64,000 nucleotides of DNA from CALVUJ01 sp045119835 (GTDB lineage Bacteria > Bacillota_I > Bacilli_A > RFN20 > DUOF01), in NCBI GenBank assembly GCA_045119835.1, contig JBGVED010000040.1:1-64000 (forward strand). The letters are read 5' to 3'. Of the stretch, positions 54,557 to 62,314 are shown piece by piece (the first letter of the stretch is position 1; every line of letters starts with the position of its first letter). Position numbers and translations under genes: made by a program. The notes beneath the pieces were generated by a model. That model did no database searches, had not been told where the DNA came from, and saw only the letters and a program-made list of their open reading frames with translations.

Positions 54557-55132
54557 TTAATTTATTTTTCGTGTAATTGCAAACCCATCACCAATACTTA
54601 AAAATTCACTTTTATAATCTTTTAATTTTAATAAATAATCCCTATATTCATTCATTTTTAAAACTAATCTTTTACTTTTTTTACTATCAGTTAATTTTTG
54701 TAAATCAAGTAATTCAATATTATCAGAAATAATTACTCCATTTTCACTAAGAAAAGGAGAAAATTTTTCAAAAAACTTTATATATTGAGCTTTAGCAGCA
54801 TCAATAAATATTAAATCAAAACTTTTATTATCCAAACAAACATTAAAAGCATCATCAAAAATAATATTAATTTGCTTATCAAAACCAGCACTGCCAATAT
54901 TTTTAACTGCTTCTTTATACATTTTTTCATCTCGTTCAATAGTAGTTATTTTAACTTTCTCACTAACACTTGCCATACAAATCGCACTATAACCTATTGC
55001 AGTACCTAACTCTAAAATATTATATAAATTTTCTTCCTTAATTATTTTTTTTAAATATTCAATATTATCTTTTCTAGCTATAGGAACATAGTTTTCTTTA
55101 GCGTATTTTTCCATATTTTCTATTAACCCCAT
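54557..55132 (-). CDS. trmR: O-methyltransferase TrmR (YrrM-type)
   Basis: A 191-residue class I methyltransferase of the COMT/YrrM family. SAM-binding signatures are ILELGTAIGYSAICMA (about residues 39-54), ITTIERDEKMYKEA and the metal-site FDLIFIDAAKAQYIKFFE (about 105-122). YrrM/TrmR methylates 5-hydroxyuridine at position 34 of tRNA to 5-methoxyuridine in Bacillus, so a tRNA role is likely. GGTGATTTT precedes the ATG. It is divergent from the JAMM-like gene. Confidence 0.88.
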   Translation of the reverse strand: MGLIENMEKYAKENYVPIARKDNIEYLKKIIKEENLYNILELGTAIGYSAICMASVSEKVKITTIERDEKMYKEAVKNIGSAGFDKQINIIFDDAFNVCLDNKSFDLIFIDAAKAQYIKFFEKFSPFLSENGVIISDNIELLDLQKLTDSKKSKRLVLKMNEYRDYLLKLKDYKSEFLSIGDGFAITRKIN

Positions 55133-55181
55133 AAAATCACCGATTAAATTATACTTTATATACTTAAAATAATAAATATAA

Positions 55182-55190
55182 TGTTATAAT
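55182..55190 (+). promoter_or_regulatory. Extended -10 promoter of the JAMM-like gene
   Basis: TGT directly before TATAAT (55185-55190) forms an extended -10; no convincing -35 is seen. The ATG follows 15 bases later, after an AAGGTGA binding site. Confidence 0.45.
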
Positions 55191-55205
55191 TAAAAAGGTG
55201 ATTTT

Positions 55206-55901
55206 ATGACAAAAGAAGAATTAAAAAATATAGTTTTAAACTCTTTAATTAACAAAGATCCTAACAAAGAATATTTTAAAAACAGAATGATTTATCATCT
55301 TAATGATGACAACCCTGAAATAATTTATAGTGCTCCAGTTAACCCAAATTACCTTCAACCAATAGATGCTAAGCATTCTATAATACTTGAAAGCAACGTT
55401 TACGATGCGCTTACAACAATTGATCAATACAACATTGATCACAAAAAAGAAGTTCCTTTTATCTTATATGGATACGAAACAAAGGGAGGAGCTATCGTTT
55501 TTGATGATATTTACTGTGATTTTCATAAACTAAAAGAAAGCAGCGCAACATTTGATAAACTAGAAGAATTTTTAAAATTAAGAATGCAAGTTTTTATAAC
55601 CGACAACATGAAAAACAAAGTTATTTGTATTGGACATACTCACCCATTTACAGGAAAAGTATCCTACAATTACTCTATCGCTGATTTATGTGTACATTTA
55701 CATTACTATAGTTACAACGCTTTTGCCGATTCAAAGTATAATAACAAAGTTTTTTCCTTAATGAAATCAGTATCTAATGACTATAATTTCATCTATTATG
55801 ATGCTTTCTCACAAACTTTTAGAAAAGTAAGCAAAGTTTATTTAAGAGAAAAAAAGAAGGAATTTATCCTTCTTGATAGTTATAAAAATTGTGATAATTA
55901 A
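55206..55901 (+). CDS. Putative JAMM/MPN-like metalloprotein
   Basis: A 231-residue soluble protein. Residues 81-105 read KEVPFILYGYETKGGAIVFDDIY-like sequence with Glu91, and at 143-160 comes GHTHPFTGKVSYNYSIAD, containing HTHP (His144, His146) then Ser157 and Asp160. This follows the JAMM zinc-protease pattern (Glu, H-S/T-H-P, then S-x-x-D), although the HTHP-to-Ser spacing is nine residues where six is usual. The first 60 residues and the last 70 have no recognised domain. AAGGTGA precedes the ATG. Deubiquitinase-like or radical-SAM-associated functions cannot be assigned. Confidence 0.7.
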   Translation: MTKEELKNIVLNSLINKDPNKEYFKNRMIYHLNDDNPEIIYSAPVNPNYLQPIDAKHSIILESNVYDALTTIDQYNIDHKKEVPFILYGYETKGGAIVFDDIYCDFHKLKESSATFDKLEEFLKLRMQVFITDNMKNKVICIGHTHPFTGKVSYNYSIADLCVHLHYYSYNAFADSKYNNKVFSLMKSVSNDYNFIYYDAFSQTFRKVSKVYLREKKKEFILLDSYKNCDN

Positions 55902-56479
55902 TTTAATTGCTGCCCTAATTTTGTTAAAGCTTCAATTCTAGCACTATAATTTAATATTTCTTCTGGACTATGATGTGATAAGTATTTACCATCATCAACA
56001 ATAAATACTGAATCATAACCTTCTCCATTTCTTTCTTTTACTTTTTTAGCTAGATATCCATATGTTTTACCGCTTGTAATTTTAGCTTTTCCGTCTTTAC
56101 CAATAGCAACATAAACTGCCTCATAATATATTTCTCTCTCTTTTACACCATTAAATAAATTTACCAAGGCTTCATTTCTCTCTCTTTGAGTTCCTGGCCA
56201 CCAAGTATCCATTTCAACACCCAATATATTAGGAGCAAAAGTTGAAAAAAGTCCATAACCATCTGCAATAACATAATCATAATTATCTTTTTCTTTTTTC
56301 CAAATCGTTTGGGCTTTTCTTTTAGCATTTTCTTCTAAATTTTTACTTTTCACTTCAAAATCAACTTCATACTCTAAATCGAATAAAGAATCAACACTAG
56401 TTATGTCTACATGTTTTTTTAAAATTGATTTTAATTCTTTAACTTTTTTTTCGCTACCAGTTACATATAAAATTTTCAC
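55898..56479 (-). CDS. Divergent Ham1/RdgB-like nucleotide pyrophosphatase
   Basis: A 193-residue protein with the Ham1 fold features: N-terminal ILYVTGSEKKVKELKSIL (TxNxxKxxE type), EENAKRKAQTI, a degenerate catalytic loop VIADGYGLF where the usual form is ADDSGL, and GYDSVFIVDDGKYLSHHSPEEI where GYDPxF is expected. The C-terminal SHR/K signature is not recognisable. It could hydrolyse non-canonical purine NTPs (ITP, XTP), or the altered loop may mean another substrate or loss of activity. Its 3' end overlaps the converging JAMM-like gene by 4 bases. Confidence 0.75.
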   Translation of the reverse strand: MKILYVTGSEKKVKELKSILKKHVDITSVDSLFDLEYEVDFEVKSKNLEENAKRKAQTIWKKEKDNYDYVIADGYGLFSTFAPNILGVEMDTWWPGTQRERNEALVNLFNGVKEREIYYEAVYVAIGKDGKAKITSGKTYGYLAKKVKERNGEGYDSVFIVDDGKYLSHHSPEEILNYSARIEALTKLGQQLN

Positions 56480-56565
56480 TAAAATCGCCCCATTTCATTA
56501 CAATGATTTTATCACACAAAAAATTAATTTCCTACAAAATGCTATAATTATTTATTACTTGCAAA

Positions 56566-57603
56566 CTATCTATTACCAAGTCTTAAATTTTCTATAACCT
56601 CATCACTTAAATCTTTAACAATACACACAAGAGCTTTTTTGGCATTATTATAATCATCTACATCCATGATTGTTGATGAAGTATGTAAATTCTTAGCGCA
56701 TATACAATGAGTAAGAGTTAACACACCATCAAAAGATTTATGAATCATACCTGCATCAGTTCCGCCCATTGATATAAAATATTGATATGGAATATTATTT
56801 TTCTCACAAATTGCTTTTTGGTAATTAATTAAAGATTTAAAAGCTAACATATTAGCGTCCTTAACTCTTAATAAAACTCCCTCTCCCAATATTCCATTTT
56901 TATTTTTAGGATCACTTGGAGAACAATCTAAAACAATCGCAAAATCCGGATTAATTTTATGAGCAATAGTTTGTGCTCCTCTACACCCAACTTCTTCTTG
57001 AACACTAACTCCTACATATAAATCAACATCTAAATCAACATCTTTTAAAGCCTCTAACAACTCCACAGTTAAAAAACAACCATATCTATCATCAATTGCC
57101 TTAGAAACAATCCTTTTTTCATTTAACTTATAAGTATTGCCCTCTAAATAGATACTATTTCCAATACTAATATTTTCCTTTATTACTTCATCTTTACTAT
57201 CAAAACCAAAATCAAATTCTAAATCACTTATTTTATCACTATTAGATGTACTGCTTATAACACCATAAAATAGTTTATCATCATTATTTTTTAATACTAC
57301 TCTATCTCCCAGTAAAGTTATAGGATTTATTCCTCCAACCGGACTAACCTTAATAATACCATTTTTTAGAACATCGTTAACAATAAAACCTATTTCATCG
57401 CAATGAGCTACTACTAAAACTTTTTTAGCATTTTCCTTTTTACATTTTTTATGTGCAACCATGCTACCTAAATTATCATAAATTATTTCAACATCATTTT
57501 TTAAATAATATTTCTTTAAAAGAGAGCTTAACTCTCTCTCTTCTCCACTAATAGCTCTAACTTCGCATATTTCCTTAAATAATTCAAAGTTAAAATTATC
57601 CAT
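56566..57603 (-). CDS. M42-family metallo-aminopeptidase
   Basis: A 345-residue co-catalytic metallopeptidase of the M42 glutamyl aminopeptidase group. Metal-site motifs: VVAHCDEIGFIV (His and Asp near residues 67-69), the Asp in SKAIDDRYGCFLTVELL, Glu in VGVSVQEEVGCRGAQT (catalytic Glu-Glu) and the C-terminal GGTDAGMIHKS. It removes N-terminal residues from peptides in the cytoplasm. The ATG at 57603 overlaps the trmB 3' end by 8 bases, so the two genes are coupled; a GTG nine bases earlier lies in the binding site. Confidence 0.94.
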   Translation of the reverse strand: MDNFNFELFKEICEVRAISGEERELSSLLKKYYLKNDVEIIYDNLGSMVAHKKCKKENAKKVLVVAHCDEIGFIVNDVLKNGIIKVSPVGGINPITLLGDRVVLKNNDDKLFYGVISSTSNSDKISDLEFDFGFDSKDEVIKENISIGNSIYLEGNTYKLNEKRIVSKAIDDRYGCFLTVELLEALKDVDLDVDLYVGVSVQEEVGCRGAQTIAHKINPDFAIVLDCSPSDPKNKNGILGEGVLLRVKDANMLAFKSLINYQKAICEKNNIPYQYFISMGGTDAGMIHKSFDGVLTLTHCICAKNLHTSSTIMDVDDYNNAKKALVCIVKDLSDEVIENLRLGNR

Positions 57604-58249
57604 TTTTATCACCCTTAACTGCCTTTAAATAATGAATAGGTTGCCCCATACTTCTAAATTTTCTTTCATATTCTGTTGGAACATCATCTTCATTATCTGT
57701 TAAAGGATAATTATAGTTAACATCCTCTAAAATCCAACCATTTTCTTTAAATGTTTCTACACTATAATCAAAGAATTCTCTATTATCAGTCTTAAAAATC
57801 AAACACCCATCATCATTTAAAATATTTTTATACATTTTCAAAAATTCAGGAGAAGTAAGTCTTCTATCCTCATGTCTTGCCTTAGGCCATGGATCAGAAA
57901 AGTTAAGACGAATAATATCTATCTCTTTTGTATCAAAAATATTTAACATCTCATTTGCATTAACTCTAATAAGTTTTACATTATTTAATTCTTTATCTAT
58001 TATCTTCTTTAAAGCAATAGCTAAAACTGTTTCTACTTGCTCAATACCAATGTAATTTACATTTGGATTCTTTTGCGCTAATCCACAAATAAAATCGCCT
58101 TTTCCAGTACCAATTTCTAAAACTAGTTTATTATCATTTTTAAAAACATCCTTAATTGGATTTGTTAAAAAATCTAATTTAGTTATAACTATCCTATTAG
58201 TATAATCGTCAATTAAAGGTCTAGCCCACGCTTTCTTTCTAAGTCTCAT
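57596..58249 (-). CDS. trmB: tRNA (guanine-N7-)-methyltransferase
   Basis: A 217-residue Rossmann-fold enzyme that makes m7G46 in tRNA. SAM-binding block KLVLEIGTGKGDFICGLA is near 42-59, followed by VNYIGIEQVETVLAIA; the catalytic region is LNFSDPWPKARHEDRRLTSPEFLKMY. The ATG at 58249 is chosen since GGGGAG lies just upstream and MRLRKKAWARP is the usual beginning; five more residues would require starting inside that site. It overlaps the M42 peptidase gene. Confidence 0.96.
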   Translation of the reverse strand: MRLRKKAWARPLIDDYTNRIVITKLDFLTNPIKDVFKNDNKLVLEIGTGKGDFICGLAQKNPNVNYIGIEQVETVLAIALKKIIDKELNNVKLIRVNANEMLNIFDTKEIDIIRLNFSDPWPKARHEDRRLTSPEFLKMYKNILNDDGCLIFKTDNREFFDYSVETFKENGWILEDVNYNYPLTDNEDDVPTEYERKFRSMGQPIHYLKAVKGDKNG

Positions 58250-58335
58250 AAATTCACTCCCCAATATTTCACTAATATCATAATATCACTAATGTACTTT
58301 AATAATCTATTAAAGATACCCAAAAAAACAATTAT

Positions 58336-60549
58336 TTATCTTCTCTTAAACCCTTTTTTAGAAACTTTAGAATCATTTTCTGCCATAAATCCCAAAACTC
58401 TACCATCATATACAACATCACCAAGTTTATTTAAAACAGCATTATTAACACAAGCGTTACCACCAATTCTTTTAAGTCCACTCAAATCTCCTATTTTAGC
58501 AGAATCAAAATGAGCATCTTCCCCTATATACTCTAAACCGCTTAAATTTCCTATTTTAGAAAAAATAAAATTTGCACTTCCCCCTATTTTCTTTAAATTT
58601 TTCATACTAACTACTCTAGAATCATAAAAGTCTGCAATCTCACCAATAAACTTCAATTTATCCATTTTATCAATACTAATAGACGAAAAATTTGCACTTC
58701 CTCCAATAAATTCCAAATTGTTAAGGTTTTCAACCTTTGCCTTTCCAACACTAAAATTTCCAAATACTGTTCTCAAATTGCGAAAATCATATTTACTATA
58801 ATCTTCATAAGGTATCTCAACATTGCCTAAAACTATACTATATGGGAATACTTCTTCTTTTACATCTTTTCCAAAAGTTATATCCCCAATAAAAACTTTT
58901 TTATAATTACAACCATATTTTTTAGCAATAATTTTTCTTAAAAAATCTACATTTTTAATTCTATTAAGCAGTTCTTTACGATTACCACACTGAGCATAAT
59001 GAGCCTTATAATCAACAACCTCAGTTAAATCATAAATCATTTGTTTTATATCTATGCTTCCAAAATTTCCAGATTCTATCTTTTCAATATATCCCACCAA
59101 TCTCTTGTTCCACATTTCTTTGTTAAGCCATTCCTCACCAAATTTAATATTTTTATTTTTAGTTAAAAATTCAATAACAACATCTCTATACTCTTCTTCG
59201 ATTTCCTGAGCGTTGCCATTCTTTATTCCCCTAACTTCATCAATTTTCTCACCAATCAACTTAACACCAATATGAGGTTTATTATCATTATCTACAAACA
59301 GATAAAAATCCCCTTCTACCAAATGACTAGTAGCCTGCTCTTTAGTACACCATGGAGTATCAACTACCATCGCCGATAACTTTTGAGCATTTTTCAAATA
59401 AGATAAAGGCTTATACTTTTTACCTTCAAACCTTATCCATTTCCCTTTATTAAAAGTATTCAAACCATTCAAAACGATTTCTCCACCTTCTTTCATACTC
59501 TGATAAAAAACATCTAAAGCATAAAAATAAAGAGTAGAAAAATTAGTATAAGAACCCTTATTGCTATAAATAACTTCTAAAACTTTTTCACTAAGTAACA
59601 TATGAGATTTTATAGTTTCTTCAAGATTTCTTTTATCCATTAAAATTTTAACATTATCATTTTCTCTCTTTTGCCTATAAACTTTAGTTAAAGTTTCATT
59701 TAACATTAAATATTTAAAAGCATCTTCATATTCGCTATTCTTTATTGTTTCAACAATACTTTTATACTCAGCATGTAAAACCTCACTATATTTTTTAGCC
59801 TTCTTTTTTAAAATATTTTCTTTATTTCTCAAAAAATAAGCATATTCTTTTTCCTTATCACTTAGATTGCTTAACTCCAATTCATACTCTCTAAGAATAT
59901 CTTTACTCTTAACACTTATAAAAAAGTTTAAATCACTTTCTGCTATTTCATATAATTCATCCAACTCACTCTTAATAGTTTCTCTAACTTCTTCATATTT
60001 TGTGATTCTATTAGTAGGCACTTCATTACCATTTTTATAATAATTAGTAACAAAAATTTTTTCCCAATCACTCAATTCCCTAAAATTTTGCTTAATTTTT
60101 AAAGGAATTATTAAATTTAAATATCTTTTGCTAGTTACAACACTTATTTTTCCTTCATTAAGAATTTGAGAATATAAACAAGAAAAATTAAATTCATCAT
60201 TCATATTCCCGGCAATTAAATCAATAACAATCTCATTATCTACGATTTGCAACAAATTATTACTATCATGAAGAAATTTATAACTATTTAAATATAAATT
60301 TCTTAACTTTTCTAATTGAAATTTAGGTAGAACACCTAAAACAAAATCCTTAAAAGTTCTAAACAAATTAGTATTTTCATAAAAATGTAAAACCTCATGC
60401 TTATTTACATCATATAAATATTCTTCATAAAAATTATTTAAATATATTGTATGACCTTCACTATATCCAAAAACGCCATTTTCTTCATTAAAAAAAACAG
60501 TTTTAAGACCTATCTTTTTATTAAACAAAATGATGTTTCTCTCTTTCAT
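58336..60549 (-). CDS. Large protein with HEXXH motif and C-terminal solenoid repeats
   Basis: A 737-residue soluble protein, no signal peptide. HEVLH at residues 51-55 fits the HEXXH zinc-metallopeptidase motif. A central Lys/Glu-rich helical region (about 180-330) precedes a segment with WCTKEQATSHLVEGDFYLFVD-like sequence (about 405-430), seen in PcfJ-related gut bacterial proteins. The C-terminal ~120 residues hold at least five ~22-residue repeats of LxxLxxIGGSANFxxSxI type, a leucine-rich-like solenoid. A metallopeptidase with a ligand-binding tail is one possible reading; this is inference. It follows the cysK terminator. Confidence 0.82.
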   Translation of the reverse strand: MKERNIILFNKKIGLKTVFFNEENGVFGYSEGHTIYLNNFYEEYLYDVNKHEVLHFYENTNLFRTFKDFVLGVLPKFQLEKLRNLYLNSYKFLHDSNNLLQIVDNEIVIDLIAGNMNDEFNFSCLYSQILNEGKISVVTSKRYLNLIIPLKIKQNFRELSDWEKIFVTNYYKNGNEVPTNRITKYEEVRETIKSELDELYEIAESDLNFFISVKSKDILREYELELSNLSDKEKEYAYFLRNKENILKKKAKKYSEVLHAEYKSIVETIKNSEYEDAFKYLMLNETLTKVYRQKRENDNVKILMDKRNLEETIKSHMLLSEKVLEVIYSNKGSYTNFSTLYFYALDVFYQSMKEGGEIVLNGLNTFNKGKWIRFEGKKYKPLSYLKNAQKLSAMVVDTPWCTKEQATSHLVEGDFYLFVDNDNKPHIGVKLIGEKIDEVRGIKNGNAQEIEEEYRDVVIEFLTKNKNIKFGEEWLNKEMWNKRLVGYIEKIESGNFGSIDIKQMIYDLTEVVDYKAHYAQCGNRKELLNRIKNVDFLRKIIAKKYGCNYKKVFIGDITFGKDVKEEVFPYSIVLGNVEIPYEDYSKYDFRNLRTVFGNFSVGKAKVENLNNLEFIGGSANFSSISIDKMDKLKFIGEIADFYDSRVVSMKNLKKIGGSANFIFSKIGNLSGLEYIGEDAHFDSAKIGDLSGLKRIGGNACVNNAVLNKLGDVVYDGRVLGFMAENDSKVSKKGFKRR

Positions 60550-60581
60550 GTTCTAACCCTCTTCTTTTATAATTATAAAAG

Positions 60582-60606
60582 AAAAAAGCCCTTTATACAA
60601 GGACTT
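60582..60606 (-). terminator. Terminator of cysK
   Basis: On the minus strand an 8-bp stem with one G-T pair, AAGTCCTT/AAGGGCTT (60599-60606 and 60586-60593), is followed by a T run. Confidence 0.75.
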
Positions 60607-60608
60607 TT

Positions 60609-61508
60609 TTAATAGCCATTTGATATATATTTAAGTCCAACATCATTAAGTAAAATAACTACTTTTTTATTATCATTTTCTTTTAAATACTTAACAGCAG
60701 CACTCAAATTAGCTCCACTACTAATACCTGCATATAATCCCTCAATTTTAGCTAAATGCTTCATAAAACAAATCGCTTCTTGACTACTTACTGTAATTTC
60801 ACCATCAACTAAACCATTTTCCTCAAATGGAATATCCTTAAAATAACCGCCTCCTTGAATTAAATGTTCTTTTTTGTCGGGAACAACCTTGTAGCACAAA
60901 CAATTATGATCTTGTTTTAATCTTTTTGAAATACCAACAAAAGAACCTCCAGTCCCTACATAATCAATAAAAACGTCAATATCTCTCACATCAGACAATA
61001 TTTCTTCTGCTGTAGAATAATAATGTGCCCAAGCATTATCTATATTTTCAAATTGATTAACAGGAAAAGCATTCAATTCTAAAGTTAACTGTTCAAATCT
61101 TTTTCTAACTTCTTCCATATCTAAATAAGAAACCCCATCACTATTACTAACCTTATCAACAAGTTCTACCTTTCCTCCAAAAGCTTCGATCATTTTAACT
61201 CTTTCGATACTATTACCCCTAGACATTACCGCTATAAAAGGATACCCTAAAATAGCACAAACAAGAGCTAAACCAATACCGGTATTCCCGCTAGTTTGCT
61301 CTATAACAGTTTGCCCTTTTTTTAATTTTCCTTCTTTGATTGCCTTTTCTATTATATATTTTGCGATTCTATCTTTCTTTGAAAACCCAGGAGAATAATA
61401 TTCAACTTTAGCGTACAATTCTCCTTTTAAATTATATTTCTCTTCTATTTTGTTTAGCCTTATTAAAGGTGTATTCCCAATGATATCCAATGCACTATTA
61501 AAAATCAT
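60609..61508 (-). CDS. cysK: Cysteine synthase (O-acetylserine sulfhydrylase family)
   Basis: A 299-residue PLP enzyme making cysteine from O-acetylserine and sulfide. The PLP lysine is Lys45 in FSKKDRIA, the substrate loop is EQTSGNTGIGLA (about 69-80), and the phosphate-binding loop is VGTGGSFVGISKRL (near 180). GISSGANLSAAV lies near 265. The conserved Lys-Asp-Arg-Ile-Ala is intact; the flanking PGFSK differs from the usual PGGSV. It could also be a cystathionine beta-synthase-like or O-phosphoserine enzyme. It ends in a terminator. Confidence 0.92.
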   Translation of the reverse strand: MIFNSALDIIGNTPLIRLNKIEEKYNLKGELYAKVEYYSPGFSKKDRIAKYIIEKAIKEGKLKKGQTVIEQTSGNTGIGLALVCAILGYPFIAVMSRGNSIERVKMIEAFGGKVELVDKVSNSDGVSYLDMEEVRKRFEQLTLELNAFPVNQFENIDNAWAHYYSTAEEILSDVRDIDVFIDYVGTGGSFVGISKRLKQDHNCLCYKVVPDKKEHLIQGGGYFKDIPFEENGLVDGEITVSSQEAICFMKHLAKIEGLYAGISSGANLSAAVKYLKENDNKKVVILLNDVGLKYISNGY

Positions 61509-61541
61509 TATTCAACCTCCCTATTTAGTATATGATTAAAA

Positions 61542-62027
61542 CTAATCTCTATTAACAGCAATCTTTGCAAATTGCTCTACACCTTTACTACTAAAATAAA
61601 TAATAAAATTATCTATTTTTTCTTTATCTGCAATAGTTAAAACACCATATTCATAAAGATTATTTTCTTTATCCTGCTCCCCTTGCTCTACTAAAGAATA
61701 TCCTTTATCAGAAACAATACCAACGCTTGGAAATACCTCTACTTTTTCTTTACTACAATTTTCATCTAAAACCAATATTTTAATATTTTCCTTCTTACTA
61801 GTCACTCCACCAAATGTTACAACATATGTATATTTAGAATTATCCAACACTATCTCCTCAATACTTATATTGACATCATCTAAATAATCTACAAACGTTT
61901 CTCTTTCAACTAACTTATTATAATATTTTTCATAATCATTTTTATTTTCTCTTTTATCAAAGAAAACAAAATAAGCACCAATAAGCAAAAAGAAAACAAA
62001 ACCCACAATAATATATCTTCTATACAT
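61542..62027 (-). CDS. Uncharacterised single-pass membrane protein
   Basis: A 161-residue protein with an N-terminal membrane helix (about residues 3-22, IIVGFVFFLLIGAYFVFF) and a predicted outside or periplasm-side beta-rich domain containing SKYTYVVTFGGV, ILVLDENCSKEK and VGIVSDKGYSLV. The start at 62027 has GGTGATTTTG upstream; the ATG at 62039 lacks a comparable site. Its position between cysK and the Cse60-like gene on one strand suggests a co-transcribed unit. I recognise no family. Confidence 0.75.
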   Translation of the reverse strand: MYRRYIIVGFVFFLLIGAYFVFFDKRENKNDYEKYYNKLVERETFVDYLDDVNISIEEIVLDNSKYTYVVTFGGVTSKKENIKILVLDENCSKEKVEVFPSVGIVSDKGYSLVEQGEQDKENNLYEYGVLTIADKEKIDNFIIYFSSKGVEQFAKIAVNRD

Positions 62028-62058
62028 CAAAATCACCATTTTAATATTAGCACAATAT

Positions 62059-62238
62059 TTACCCTTTATAAATAACTAACGCACTAAAACAATAAATTTG
62101 CTCTTTATCCATAAACCCTACTATACCAACACAATATTTAATGTCAACAACCTTACTCTCATCAATCTGTTTTAAAAATTCATTTAGTTTATCTTCTAAA
62201 TCAAGTTCATGATTCGCATCAAATGCTTTAACCTTCAT
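62059..62238 (-). CDS. cse60: Cse60-like sporulation protein
   Basis: A 59-residue protein, too small for most gene finders. It reads MKVKAFDANHELDLEDKLNE at the start, followed by VVDIKYCVGIVGFMDKEQIYCFSALVIYK; this matches Cse60 (family: MxVKxFDExHExDLExxVNxFL then VxDIKY and EQIYCFSAxIIYK). Cse60 is a sigma-E-dependent mother-cell gene of unknown function in Bacillus. GGTGATATGA precedes the ATG. It lies between leuS and the cysK-side membrane protein gene, on the same strand. Confidence 0.85.
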   Translation of the reverse strand: MKVKAFDANHELDLEDKLNEFLKQIDESKVVDIKYCVGIVGFMDKEQIYCFSALVIYKG

Positions 62239-62286
62239 TCATATCACCATAAAATATAATAACAAATAAAAAGAACGTTTTTTGTA

Positions 62287-62314
62287 GAAAAAAAGAGGTG
62301 AATTAACACCTCTT
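62287..62314 (-). terminator. Terminator of leuS
   Basis: On the minus strand an 8-bp stem, AAGAGGTG/CACCTCTT (62307-62314 and 62293-62300), with a 6-base loop is followed by TTTTTTT. The stop codon overlaps the stem. Confidence 0.88.
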
